DNA of 33,249 nt from Actinobacteria bacterium OV450 (GTDB lineage Bacteria > Actinomycetota > Actinomycetes > Streptomycetales > Streptomycetaceae). How positions within the stretch are numbered: the stretch's first letter is position 1; each line of letters begins with the position of its first letter. The position numbers were made by a program, and so were the translations under genes. The stretch is from positions 1 through 33,249 of the forward strand of contig LJCW01000358.1 of the NCBI GenBank assembly GCA_001298555.1, written 5' to 3'. The notes under the pieces are model-generated. The model had not been told where the DNA came from and did not search any database. It saw only the letters and a program-made list of their open reading frames with translations. Below are positions 1-8,208 of this stretch, in pieces.

Positions 1-1
1 A

Positions 2-1483
2 GGCGACTCCCTCCTCGCCATCCGCGTCATCGCCGACGCGGAGGCCTCGGGCATCGAGATCGCCCTCGCCGACCTGTTCGCCACCCCCACCATCCGGGCA
101 CTGGCCGGCGGGGACGACGGACCGCAGCCGCCCGCCGCGCGGGCCGAAGGCCCCGCTGCGGGTGTCGAGGACGACGACGTGGCACAGCGGTTCGGCCCGG
201 AGGTCGAGAGCGCGTATCCGGCCACGCAGATGCAGCTCGGGCTGCTCTTCGAGGCGGAAGCGAACCCGGACAGCGGCCTGTACATCGACGTCATCAGCCG
301 CCGGGTGTCCGGCCGGTTCGACGAGGCCTCGTTCACGGAGGCCCTGCGGCTCGCCCTGGAGCAGCATCCGGCCCTGCGCACCGGCTTCGACCTGCACACG
401 CTGAGCACCCCGGTGCAGCTGGTGTTCGCCGAGCCCGTCGTCGACCTGGAGATCACGGACGTCCGCGGCCAGGATCCCGACGTGTCGGCCGCGGCCGTGG
501 CAGCGGCCGGCCGGGCGGCAGGCCTGCCCTTCGCCCCGGACGCGCGCACGCTGATCCGTTTCCGGCTCGTCCTGACGGCTGCCGAAGAGTACGTCCTGAC
601 GTACGGCTTCCACCATGCCGTGATGGACGGCTGGAGCGAGTCCGTCTTTGCTGCGGACCTCCTGCGCCGGTACGACGCGATACTGCGTGGGGCCGCTCCC
701 GAGCCACCCCTGCCGTCGCGGGGCTGCGCCGAGTTCGCCGCCCTCGAACAGCAGGCGGTCGGTTCGGAGGAGACCCGCAGGTTCTGGAAGGAGCGCTGCG
801 CGGCCCTGGCCCCGACCCTCACCAGCCCCCGCGCCCAGGAGGGTTCCGACCGCAGGACGCTGGTCTCCGCGGTCCCGCAAGACGTCGTGGCCGGGCTCCG
901 GCACGGGTCGCGGCTGTGGCGGCTGCCGTACAAGAGCCTGATCGTAGCCGGTCACCTCGCGGCGCTCGGCCGCTTCACCGGTTCGGTCGAGCCCGTGACC
1001 GGCCTGATCGTCAACGGTCGTCCGGAGATCGCGGAGAGCGATCGCCTGGTGGGCCTCTTCCTGAACGTGGTCCCGATGTCCGTCCCCGTCACCGGCTCAT
1101 GGAGGGACATCGTCGAGGGCGTCTTCGAGGCGGAGAAGGAACTGCTGCCCCACCGTCGTTTCCCGTTCCCCGCGTTGCGCGAGGTCATGGGCGCACCGCT
1201 GTTCGACGTGGCGTTCAACTACGTGCAGTTCCATCGCAGTACGGAGCTGGACGCGCTCGAGGCCGTACACGTGCTGGACACCCGCATCGAGGACAAGACC
1301 AGCTTCCCGCTGGCGTTCGACGTGGTGCAGTCACCGGACGGTGAACGGCTCGTGATCGAAGCGGCCGCCGCGGCCCATGCGTTCTCCGCGGCCGATCTCG
1401 ACGCGGTGGCGGCTGCCCACCTGGACGTCTACCGGGAGATCGCGGCAGAGGCGCTCGCGGCCGGGGCAGCCCGCGATGTATGA
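2..1483 (+). CDS. NRPS C-terminal fragment: carrier protein end plus condensation domain (5' truncated)
   Basis: The frame is open from the left edge, so the start lies outside the window. The first visible residues are GDSLLAIRVI, the end of a peptidyl carrier domain whose serine carries 4'-phosphopantetheine. A linker rich in Ala, Pro and Asp follows, then a condensation domain of about 430 residues containing the active-site motif HHAVMDG (bases 612-632). The domain appears complete and is the last one: after it come only about 25 Ala-rich residues and the stop, with no adenylation, carrier or thioesterase domain. A C-terminal condensation domain may release the chain onto a free amine or work with a partner in trans; that is inference. 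The stop overlaps the start of the next gene by 8 bases, so the two are translationally coupled. Family assignment is secure; substrate is unknown. Confidence 0.9.
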   Translation, partial: GDSLLAIRVIADAEASGIEIALADLFATPTIRALAGGDDGPQPPAARAEGPAAGVEDDDVAQRFGPEVESAYPATQMQLGLLFEAEANPDSGLYIDVISRRVSGRFDEASFTEALRLALEQHPALRTGFDLHTLSTPVQLVFAEPVVDLEITDVRGQDPDVSAAAVAAAGRAAGLPFAPDARTLIRFRLVLTAAEEYVLTYGFHHAVMDGWSESVFAADLLRRYDAILRGAAPEPPLPSRGCAEFAALEQQAVGSEETRRFWKERCAALAPTLTSPRAQEGSDRRTLVSAVPQDVVAGLRHGSRLWRLPYKSLIVAGHLAALGRFTGSVEPVTGLIVNGRPEIAESDRLVGLFLNVVPMSVPVTGSWRDIVEGVFEAEKELLPHRRFPFPALREVMGAPLFDVAFNYVQFHRSTELDALEAVHVLDTRIEDKTSFPLAFDVVQSPDGERLVIEAAAAAHAFSAADLDAVAAAHLDVYREIAAEALAAGAARDV

Positions 1484-2657
1484 CGTCATCGTCGTGGGGG
1501 CCCGCTGCGCGGGAGCGTCCACCGCGCTCCTGCTCGCACGGCAGGGGCACAAGGTCCTGCTCATCGAGCGGGCGAAGTTTCCCAAGGACACGCTGTCCAC
1601 CCTGTACATCCACCAGCCCGGCGTGGCCCGCCTCGCCGCGTGGGGCGTTCTCGACGACATCGCCTCCACCGGCTGCCCGCCGGTGGACACGGTCGAGTAC
1701 CGCGTCGGGGACGTACGGCTGACCGGGTCGAGTCGGCCCGTGGACGGGCAGCGGGCCGCATACGCCCCGCGCCGGTACCTGCTCGACCGCATCCTGGTCG
1801 ACGCGGCCGTCGCGGCGGGCGTCGAGTTCCACGACGAGACCACCGCGGGCGACCTGCTCTTCCGGGACGGACGGGTCGTCGGTCTCAAGTGCCGGACCTC
1901 CGGCTCGGTGTGGACGGACCGGCACGCGCGCCTCGTGGTCGGCGCGGACGGCATGCGCTCGCGGGTGGCCGACCAGGTCCAGGCGGAGGTGTTGGACAGC
2001 ACCGGCCCCAAGACCTGCGCGTACTACACGTACTGGGACCTGCCGGGGCCGCGGATGGCGCTGCACGAGGCCCCCGGCCGCTGGGTGGGCGCCGTGTCGA
2101 CCAACGACGGGGCCACGCTGGTGGGGTGCTACTTCCCGCAGAGCGACTTCCGGCAGATGAAGGGCAACGCCACCGAGGCGTACCTGGGCTGCTTCCGCGA
2201 GCACGCTCCGGAACTCTACGAGCAGGTCGCAGGGAAGGGGCCAATCGACCGGCTCTACGGAACGGGTGACCAGCAGAACTTCATCCGCCGGGCGGCGGGT
2301 CCTGGATGGGCCCTCGTGGGTGACGCGGCGCACCACAAGGACTCCATCACGGCGCGCGGCATCACCGATGCCTTCCTCCAGGCCCAGTTGCTCGCCGATA
2401 CCCTGCCGGGCGAGGCCGGCAACACGCAGGACCTGGACACGGCCCTGCGCCGGTACGCCACCGCCCACTACGACCTGGTCGTCGAGGGGTACCACAGCAC
2501 CTTGTTCGTCGCGGATCTGACGGTCACCCCGGAACGGCTGGCGATGCTCCGCGCCGTCGCCGAGAGCGCCGAGATGACCGGGCTGTACTTCTCGATGCTG
2601 TCCGGTGCCTGTGGCTCCGACGAATTCTTCAGCGACGAGTTCGTGGCCTCGCTCTGA
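1476..2657 (+). CDS. FAD-dependent oxidoreductase / monooxygenase (PHBH fold)
   Basis: A 393-residue flavoprotein. The N-terminus MYDVIVVGARCAGAS is a dinucleotide-binding fold with the GARCAG variant common in actinobacterial PHBH-type and geranylgeranyl-reductase-like oxidoreductases, followed by LLIERAKFPKDTLST. The second FAD motif, WALVGDAAHHKDSITARGI, lies near residue 285. The ATG at 1476 is chosen because it sits inside the NRPS stop (ATGTATGA overlap) and begins exactly at the Rossmann strand. The coupling suggests it acts on a carrier-bound or released product of that NRPS. Halogenase motifs are not evident. Its exact reaction cannot be read from the sequence. Confidence 0.88.
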   Translation: MYDVIVVGARCAGASTALLLARQGHKVLLIERAKFPKDTLSTLYIHQPGVARLAAWGVLDDIASTGCPPVDTVEYRVGDVRLTGSSRPVDGQRAAYAPRRYLLDRILVDAAVAAGVEFHDETTAGDLLFRDGRVVGLKCRTSGSVWTDRHARLVVGADGMRSRVADQVQAEVLDSTGPKTCAYYTYWDLPGPRMALHEAPGRWVGAVSTNDGATLVGCYFPQSDFRQMKGNATEAYLGCFREHAPELYEQVAGKGPIDRLYGTGDQQNFIRRAAGPGWALVGDAAHHKDSITARGITDAFLQAQLLADTLPGEAGNTQDLDTALRRYATAHYDLVVEGYHSTLFVADLTVTPERLAMLRAVAESAEMTGLYFSMLSGACGSDEFFSDEFVASL

Positions 2658-2675
2658 TCTTGCGCCGCACGACCG

Positions 2676-2717
2676 AACGGTCCGGCGTCCTGCCCGCGAG
2701 CAGGACGCCGGACCGTT
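2676..2717. terminator. Bidirectional hairpin terminator between convergent genes
   Basis: A perfect 18-bp inverted repeat (arms 2676-2693 and 2700-2717, 6-base loop) fills the gap between the stops of the plus-strand FAD oxidoreductase and the minus-strand adenylation gene. It ends directly at the latter's stop codon. There is no long U tract, as is usual in Streptomyces. The position suits termination in both directions. Confidence 0.85.
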
Positions 2718-4781
2718 TCAGCGTGCGCCCAGCATGCGGCGCACCTCGGCGCGGTCGACCTTTCCGTTCGCCGTCAGCGGCAGCGCCTCGGCACGGACCA
2801 GGCGGCCGGGGACCGCGTACGGCGGAAGCGTCCTGCGGACCTGTTCGAGCACGGTCGCGTGGTCCAGGTCGGCGCCGCCCACCACCAGAGCGCCCAGGAT
2901 GCGGCCGCCTCCGGCGGCCTCGGCCATCTCCACGACGGCCTGGCGGACCCCGGTGGCGGCCGCGAGCACGCCCTCGACCTCGGCGGGCTCGACACGGAAT
3001 CCGTTGACCTTGACCTGTCGGTCGATCCGGCCCAGATAGTCCAGGGCCCCGTCGCCGCGCCAGCGCGCGAGGTCTCCGGTGCGGTACACCCGCGTCCCGG
3101 GCACTTCGGGCAGTTCTACGAACGCGGCGGCCGTGCGCTCCGGGTCGTCCAGGTAGCCCGTGGCCAGGGAGGGGCCCGCGATGCACAGTTCCCCGACGGC
3201 ACCCCTCGGCCGGAGCCGCAGCTCCTCGTCCACGACGAAGGCAGTGCATCCGGGGAGGGGACGCCCGATCGGCGGTGAGACGGTCCACTCACCGGTGAGC
3301 CGCTGCAGGGTCACAGCGACGGTGGTCTCGGTAGGGCCGTAGCCGTTCCACAGTTCGCGTTCGGGCGAGTCCCACTCGGCCACGAGCGCCCCTGCGACCG
3401 CCTCCCCTCCCACCGAAACCATCCGCAGGGTGGGAAGTTCGGCCGCGTCCAGCAGCGGCAGCAGTGCCGGGGGCAGTTCTGCGAGGGTGACGCCCTCCTC
3501 GTTGATGACGTCGGTGAGGAGCATCGGGTCCAGTCGTGCGTCCGCATCCGGGATCACCACGCGGGCGCCGGCAGCCAAGGTGGCGAACACTTCGAAGACG
3601 GAGACGTCGAACAGCGGGCGTGCGAAGGCGAGGACCCGGTCCTCGTCGCCGATCGCGTAGGCCGCGTTGATCTCACGGCAGAAGTGGGCGAGGCTGCGCT
3701 GGCTCACCTCGATTCCCTTGGGGACCCCGGTGGTACCGGAGGAGAAGAGCACGTACGCGGCCGCCGAGGGCGCGGGAGGGCGGTGCACCGAGGGCTGCGC
3801 CGCCCGGGGGGCGAGGGTGACGGGCACGAGTGGGGTGCCCTCCGGGAGGAATTCGGCTCCCCGTGCCGTCGCCGTCGCCTCGTCGGCCCAAAGGCAGGCA
3901 GCGGCGCCCGTCCCGGTGGCGACCTGCTCCAGCCGTGCGCCGGGGGATTCGACGTCCAGGGGTACGTACGCGGCGCCGAGCAGGTGGCAGGCGAGCATGC
4001 CCACCACGGTCAGGTCCGACTGGGCACCGTACAGCAGGACGCGCGCACCAGCCCCGACGCCGGCGGCCCGGAGTCCCGCGGCGGTGGCCTGCGCCTGCCG
4101 GATCAGGTCCTCGTACGTGAGCGTCCGGCCCGCGAAGCGGACGGCGGGACGCCGGGGGTGGCGCTCGGCCCGGTCGGCGATCGCCTCCACCACGGTGCGG
4201 TACGGGGCGTGCGTGGGGGCTCCGCCGTCACCGAGGGAGAGCAGACCGCCGGTGTCGGCCGGGGAGAGCAGCGGGAGGGAGCCCAGGTCCGCCCCGGGGT
4301 CGGCGAGCCATCCCGTCATCAGGGTGTGCAGGGAGTCGAGGAACGCCGCCACCGTCCGCAGGTCGAGCGTGCCGGCGTCCCAGGATGCGGAGAGGGTAAT
4401 CTCTGCCCCCGCTGCGGTGTCCGGTGCGGCTCGCACGGCGAGCGTGAGGGCTCCCGCAGACTCCGGCGGCGGCTCGACGACTCGCTCCGGGATGCGCTGA
4501 AGGACCTGCCCGAGCGTCTCCCCGGGTTCGGGGCGGGTGTATGCGCTCCACCGCTCTGCCAGGTGGGCCGCCATCGCCTGGACCACGTCCTGCGGCTCCA
4601 CTGCGTGACGGTGGCACCAGGTGAACAGCGAGCGGGCCGGTTCGCCGGCACGCAGCACACGGTGCGCTTCGCCGGATCCGCTTCCCCCTGCGTTGTGGTC
4701 GGGTGGAAGGAGCAGGTGCCGTACGGCTTGCGGCTGCGCCCCTTCCTCCGTGCGGCCGGCGGGGTGCGGGGTGGTGTTCAC
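2718..4781 (-). CDS. Stand-alone NRPS adenylation protein with a vestigial condensation-like N-terminus
   Basis: 687 residues. Residues about 40-175 resemble only the distal part of a condensation domain and lack HHxxxDG. From about 195 onward it is a full adenylation domain: A3 loop SSGTTGVPKG (347-356), A5 NGYGPTE (479-485), A7 YRTGDL (566-571), A8 region 584-603, A10 NGKVDR with catalytic Lys674. It stops ten residues later, so there is no carrier domain and the amino acid must be loaded in trans. Aligning by eye to GrsA gives specificity residues D, V, F, E, V, V, G, V, A, K; I do not recognise this code, although a Glu at the fourth place often goes with basic side chains. The GTG start overlaps the MFS stop as GTGA, with GAAGAGG just upstream, so the two are coupled. 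Confidence 0.88.
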   Translation of the reverse strand: MNTTPHPAGRTEEGAQPQAVRHLLLPPDHNAGGSGSGEAHRVLRAGEPARSLFTWCHRHAVEPQDVVQAMAAHLAERWSAYTRPEPGETLGQVLQRIPERVVEPPPESAGALTLAVRAAPDTAAGAEITLSASWDAGTLDLRTVAAFLDSLHTLMTGWLADPGADLGSLPLLSPADTGGLLSLGDGGAPTHAPYRTVVEAIADRAERHPRRPAVRFAGRTLTYEDLIRQAQATAAGLRAAGVGAGARVLLYGAQSDLTVVGMLACHLLGAAYVPLDVESPGARLEQVATGTGAAACLWADEATATARGAEFLPEGTPLVPVTLAPRAAQPSVHRPPAPSAAAYVLFSSGTTGVPKGIEVSQRSLAHFCREINAAYAIGDEDRVLAFARPLFDVSVFEVFATLAAGARVVIPDADARLDPMLLTDVINEEGVTLAELPPALLPLLDAAELPTLRMVSVGGEAVAGALVAEWDSPERELWNGYGPTETTVAVTLQRLTGEWTVSPPIGRPLPGCTAFVVDEELRLRPRGAVGELCIAGPSLATGYLDDPERTAAAFVELPEVPGTRVYRTGDLARWRGDGALDYLGRIDRQVKVNGFRVEPAEVEGVLAAATGVRQAVVEMAEAAGGGRILGALVVGGADLDHATVLEQVRRTLPPYAVPGRLVRAEALPLTANGKVDRAEVRRMLGAR

Positions 4782-6016
4782 GCCTCTTCACCCTGTTTCA
4801 TAGTGGCGTTCCGCAGCGGGGCGGACGACAGGGCGAGCAGGCCGGCGGCGACCAGGACGGCGGCGCACACCACGGCCGTGGTGAACGCGTCCACGGCTTC
4901 GGCCAGCTGGCCGAGCAGGTTGAGGGTGGCGACCAGGACGAGGCTCTGCACCAGCGTGATGAGCGACTGGATCCGGGCGAGGTGGGTCTCGGGGCTGGCT
5001 CCCAGCATCAGCGGGCCCAGGTGCGTCACGAAAAGGCCCAGCCCGAGGCCGAACAGGGTGGCGGCCGCCACGGCGAGCGGGGCCGCCTCGGCCAGCGCGA
5101 GCAGCCATATGCCGAGGCCCATGGGTACGACGCTCAACGCCGCGACCAGGCCCGGTGCCCGGAGGGCGCCCTTGCGCGCCACGGTCATGGCGACGGCGAG
5201 TGCACCGAGCGCTTGGCCGCCCAGGACCACGCCGGCAGTCTGCGCGCTCCAGTGGTTCTCCCGTGCGAGGAGCGGGACGAGCAGGGAGCCGACGGGGATG
5301 GCGAAGCCGGCGACCGCACCGGTCAGGATCAGGGCCGGCCGCAGGACCTGGTGGCGCAGCGAGAACGTCACGCCCTCGCCCGCCTCGCTCAGCAGGTTGC
5401 GCCGCTCGCCCTGCGGCACTTCGTGGCGGGGGCGGACGAGGACGGCCACGAGGACGGCGAAGGCGAACGTGAGGCCGTCGAAGACGGCGGCCCCGCCTAG
5501 GCCTCCGGCCGTGACCAGGGCGCCGCCCAGGGAGCCGCCCACCAGCGAGATGAGCTGGCCGCCCGTCTGGCTGAGGCCGACCGCACGGTCCAGCTGGTCC
5601 GAGCCCACGAGCCGGCGCGGCATCGAACCCGACACCGGCAGGTAGAAGGCGTCGATGGTGCCCATGACGACGGCGGCCCCCACCAGCAGCCACACGGTGC
5701 TGCCCCAGGTGAACGCGACGAGGGCCACGATCACCGTCATGGCCAGCATCAGGGAATCGCCGATGATCAGGATGCGGCGGGGGGAGAACCGGTCCGCAAC
5801 GGCCCCGCCCAACAGGAGGAACAGCGTCCGCGGCAAGGCGACGGCGGTGAGTACGAGGCCGGCGGCACCTCCTCCGTGCGAGGTGGCGGCCCAGCCCAGG
5901 GCGAAGTACATGGCGGCGTCGCCCAATTGGGACGTGAACGCTCCGCTGAGCCACAGGAGGTACGTTCTGGAAAGGCGGGTCCGGGCCGCCGTGATGTGAT
6001 TTTCAGCAATGGTCAT
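4778..6016 (-). CDS. MFS transporter
   Basis: A 412-residue, very hydrophobic protein with the repeated helical pattern of the major facilitator superfamily (about 12 segments). It has a basic loop with Asp-Arg after the second segment (AVADRFSPRRI) and a similar loop near mid-protein (VARKGALR). It most resembles actinobacterial MFS proteins of the antibiotic/macrolide-efflux type. It is the first gene of a two-gene unit with the adenylation protein (4-base GTGA overlap), so it more likely serves the NRPS product than the nucleoside. Export of the nucleoside cannot be excluded, since no other transporter is in the window. No convincing Shine-Dalgarno sequence precedes the ATG at 6016. Confidence 0.88.
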   Translation of the reverse strand: MTIAENHITAARTRLSRTYLLWLSGAFTSQLGDAAMYFALGWAATSHGGGAAGLVLTAVALPRTLFLLLGGAVADRFSPRRILIIGDSLMLAMTVIVALVAFTWGSTVWLLVGAAVVMGTIDAFYLPVSGSMPRRLVGSDQLDRAVGLSQTGGQLISLVGGSLGGALVTAGGLGGAAVFDGLTFAFAVLVAVLVRPRHEVPQGERRNLLSEAGEGVTFSLRHQVLRPALILTGAVAGFAIPVGSLLVPLLARENHWSAQTAGVVLGGQALGALAVAMTVARKGALRAPGLVAALSVVPMGLGIWLLALAEAAPLAVAAATLFGLGLGLFVTHLGPLMLGASPETHLARIQSLITLVQSLVLVATLNLLGQLAEAVDAFTTAVVCAAVLVAAGLLALSSAPLRNATMKQGEEA

Positions 6017-6038
6017 GAGAGATCACAGTAATGGTGCT

Positions 6039-6052
6039 GACACCCCTGTGTC
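6039..6052. promoter_or_regulatory. Short inverted repeat upstream of the MFS gene (possible operator)
   Basis: GACAC-CCCT-GTGTC lies 23 bases upstream of the MFS start, where a repressor could block the promoter or early transcript. Transporter genes are often controlled by TetR or MarR proteins that bind such palindromes. No such regulator gene is in the window, and five-base arms can occur by chance. Confidence 0.3.
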
Positions 6053-6105
6053 CCGAACAACTTGGCGCCGGATCAAGGGTGTTCCACCTGCGACGACGTC
6101 CTGCC

Positions 6106-6140
6106 GGGGCGGGCACCGTGTCGCACCCGGTGCCCGCCCC
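6106..6140 (-). terminator. Hairpin downstream of the PurH-like gene
   Basis: A perfect 12-bp GC-rich inverted repeat (6106-6117 and 6129-6140, 11-base loop) lies about 90 bases past the stop of the PurH-like gene, after a block of 25-bp repeats and before the MFS promoter region. It probably ends the purA-purH transcript. Confidence 0.55.
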
Positions 6141-6154
6141 CGGCCGCCCGCGTC

Positions 6155-6254
6155 AGGCCGGAAAGAGCCCGCCCGCCTTAGGCCTCAAAGAGCCCGCGTG
6201 CGTCGGGCCTGAGAGAGCCCGCGTGCGTCAGGCCTGGAAGAGGGCGCGGACGGA
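6155..6254. repeat. Four tandem 25-bp repeats overlapping the 3' end of the PurH-like gene
   Basis: The core AGGCC recurs at 6155, 6180, 6205 (as GGGCC) and 6230, an exact 25-base period. Between the cores is a conserved stretch close to AAAGAGCCCGCGTGCGTC. The rightmost copy contains the last codons and stop of the cyclohydrolase gene, and the other three continue past the stop. The array looks like repeated duplication of the gene's own 3' end. Confidence 0.75.
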
Positions 6255-6803
6255 GTCGTCGTACGCGGCGCTGATCCGGAAGGCCTTCTCCGCCAGGGCC
6301 AGGCGTCGGGACAGGGGGACCGCCGAGGGGCTGCCCGCGCCGGACTCCAGCAGTGCGAGGACCTCGTCGTAGTCGTCGGGGTCGCCGAGCGGGATGACGT
6401 GCTCGCAGTTCTTCGCGGCGCCACGGAGCATCGCCGGGCCGCCGACGTCGATCTTCTCGCGGAAGGCGGCGAAGTCGATGCCCTGCTCCCGCTCGGGCAG
6501 CAGGTAGTAGTTGCAGGCGACGAGGTCGACGCGGGTGATGTCGTACGCGGCGATCTCCGCCAGGTCCGCGGGGGTGTCACGGGCGAGGATGCCGCCCATG
6601 ACGGACAGGGTCAGGGTCTTGACCCGGCCCCCCAGCAGCGTGGGCGCGCCGGCCAGGTCGGCGATCCGGCCGACCGGATGGCCGGCGTCCGCCAGCTGCT
6701 TCTGGGTCCCCTCGGTCGCCACGACGTCCCAGCCCAGTCGCAGCAGGCCGACCGCCAGGGTGTCGATGTTCCGCTTGTCGCTCACGGCGAGCACGGCAAG
6801 CAC
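6228..6803 (-). CDS. Stand-alone IMP-cyclohydrolase-type protein (N-terminal half of PurH)
   Basis: 191 residues, matching only the MGS-like cyclohydrolase domain of bifunctional PurH (about 500 residues); the AICAR transformylase domain is absent. Residues used for ring closure in this family are kept: Arg60 and Lys62 in GGRVKTL, Asn98 and Tyr100 in ACNYY, Asp119 in IDVGG and Lys131 in AAKN. The usual HPAVH after KTL is replaced by TLSVM. It starts with GTG at 6803, one base after the PurA-like stop, with GAGGAGG in good position, so the two genes are co-translated. In a formycin-type pathway it would close the pyrimidine ring of the formamido-pyrazole carboxamide nucleotide, leaving formylation to the housekeeping PurH (inference). 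The last codons lie in a 25-bp repeat array. Confidence 0.88.
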   Translation of the reverse strand: MLAVLAVSDKRNIDTLAVGLLRLGWDVVATEGTQKQLADAGHPVGRIADLAGAPTLLGGRVKTLTLSVMGGILARDTPADLAEIAAYDITRVDLVACNYYLLPEREQGIDFAAFREKIDVGGPAMLRGAAKNCEHVIPLGDPDDYDEVLALLESGAGSPSAVPLSRRLALAEKAFRISAAYDDSVRALFQA

Positions 6804-6804
6804 G

Positions 6805-8088
6805 TCAGTCCTCCTCGGTGATGGTGATCAAGGCGTCCCGGTGGGAGCCCACCGAGACGTGGCGGACGGGTACGCCGAGCAGTTCCTGGATGCCCTCGAC
6901 GTAGGCGCGGGCCGCGGCCGGGAGCTCCTCGTACCGGCGGATCCCGGAGATGTCCTCGTCCCAGCCGGCGAACGTCCGGTACACGGGCTTCATCCGGGCC
7001 AGTTCGGCCGGGCTCGTGGTGAACTCGGACACCACGGCGCCGTCCTGCTCGTAGGCGGTGCACACCTGGAGCTCGCCGATGCCCGTGAGCTGGTCCAGGT
7101 TGGTGACGGCGATCGCGTCGGCGCCCTGGACCCGGGCTCCGTAGCGGGTGGCCACCGCGTCGAAGGCCCCGAGCCGGCGCGGCCGGTTGGTGGTGGAGCC
7201 GTACTCGCCCCACTGGCGGCGCAGCCGGTCGGCGCGCTCCTCGTCGAACTCCGTGACGAAGGGTCCCGCGCCCACACAGGAGGAGAACGCCTTGGTGACG
7301 CCGACCGTGTGGTCCACCGTGGCCCACGGCACGCCCATGCCGACCGGGGCGTGCCCGGCCAGGCAGTTGGACGAGGTGGTGAAGGGGTAGATGCCGAAGT
7401 ACAGGTCCTTCAGGGCGCCGAGCTGGCCCTCGGCCAGGACGGTGGCGTTCTCGTCGAGGGCGCGGGAGAGCAGCGCGGTGACGTCCGCGACGTGCGGCTC
7501 CAGCCGGTCGCGGACGTCGGCGGCCCACCGCTCGACCTCGGCGAGGACCAGCGGGGCGCCTCCGTACAGCTTGGTGATCCGCTCGTTGGCCCAGTCGACG
7601 ACGGAGGCCAGCCGGCCCGGCAGGCCCTCCTTGTCGAACAGCTCTCCCACCAGCAGCGTCTTCTTCATGACGCGGTCGCCGTAGGCGGGTGAGATGCCCT
7701 TGCGGGTGGAGCCGTAGCGGCCGTGGGAGAGGCGCTCCTCCTCCAGTCCGTCCAGGTCCCGGTGGAAGGGGAAGCAGACGGACGCCCGGTCGGAGACGAG
7801 CAGCCGTTCGGGGGTCACTCCCGGACGGCCGGCCAGGGCGTCGATCTCGCCGAGCAGGCCCTCGACGTCGACGGTCATGCCGGGGCCCAGAATGCTGATC
7901 ACGTCGGGGCGCATGATGCTGCTGGGCAGGCTGTGCAGCTTGAACGTGCCCTGGTCGGTGTGGATGGTGTGGCCGGCGTTGCTGCCGCCGTGGTAGCGGA
8001 CCACGTAGTCGGCATCCGCGGCGAGATTGTCGACCATCCTTCCTTTGCCCTCGTCACCCCAGTTGAGGCCGACAACTGCCATGAGCAC
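6805..8088 (-). CDS. purA: Adenylosuccinate synthetase paralogue (PurA-like)
   Basis: 427 residues, normal length for PurA, which joins aspartate to IMP using GTP. Visible are GDEGKG (11-16, with Asp12 as the catalytic aspartate), GGSNAGHT with catalytic His40, and the later RPRR of the aspartate/GTP region. It departs from housekeeping PurA at positions that are nearly invariant there: GISPAYGDR for GIGPAYEDK, EGQLG for EGAQG and STTNRPRRLG for TTTGRPRRCG. That fits recruitment to an altered nucleotide, here the formycin B 5'-phosphate analogue of IMP, giving after PurB action the adenine-like amine of formycin A (inference). The GTG at 8088 has GAGGAG seven bases upstream; an ATG two codons later is the alternative. 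It is transcribed with the PurH-like gene. Confidence 0.93.
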   Translation of the reverse strand: MLMAVVGLNWGDEGKGRMVDNLAADADYVVRYHGGSNAGHTIHTDQGTFKLHSLPSSIMRPDVISILGPGMTVDVEGLLGEIDALAGRPGVTPERLLVSDRASVCFPFHRDLDGLEEERLSHGRYGSTRKGISPAYGDRVMKKTLLVGELFDKEGLPGRLASVVDWANERITKLYGGAPLVLAEVERWAADVRDRLEPHVADVTALLSRALDENATVLAEGQLGALKDLYFGIYPFTTSSNCLAGHAPVGMGVPWATVDHTVGVTKAFSSCVGAGPFVTEFDEERADRLRRQWGEYGSTTNRPRRLGAFDAVATRYGARVQGADAIAVTNLDQLTGIGELQVCTAYEQDGAVVSEFTTSPAELARMKPVYRTFAGWDEDISGIRRYEELPAAARAYVEGIQELLGVPVRHVSVGSHRDALITITEED

Positions 8089-8136
8089 GATGGAACTCCT
8101 CTGTTCTGTTCCGGCGGTTCTGTGAAACGGGCGTGC

Positions 8137-8185
8137 CGGGCCGCCCGCCGGGGTGTGTCCTGCGTCGCCACCGGCGGGCGGCCCG
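8137..8185 (-). terminator. Hairpin downstream of the 2-hydroxyacid dehydrogenase gene
   Basis: A 15-bp perfect inverted repeat (8137-8151 and 8171-8185, loop of 19) begins about 24 bases past the dehydrogenase stop. It separates that gene from the purA-purH pair, which therefore probably has its own promoter in the 48 bases between the hairpin and the PurA start. Confidence 0.65.
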
Positions 8186-8208
8186 TCACGGATGCCTCGG
8201 ACGGCCGC

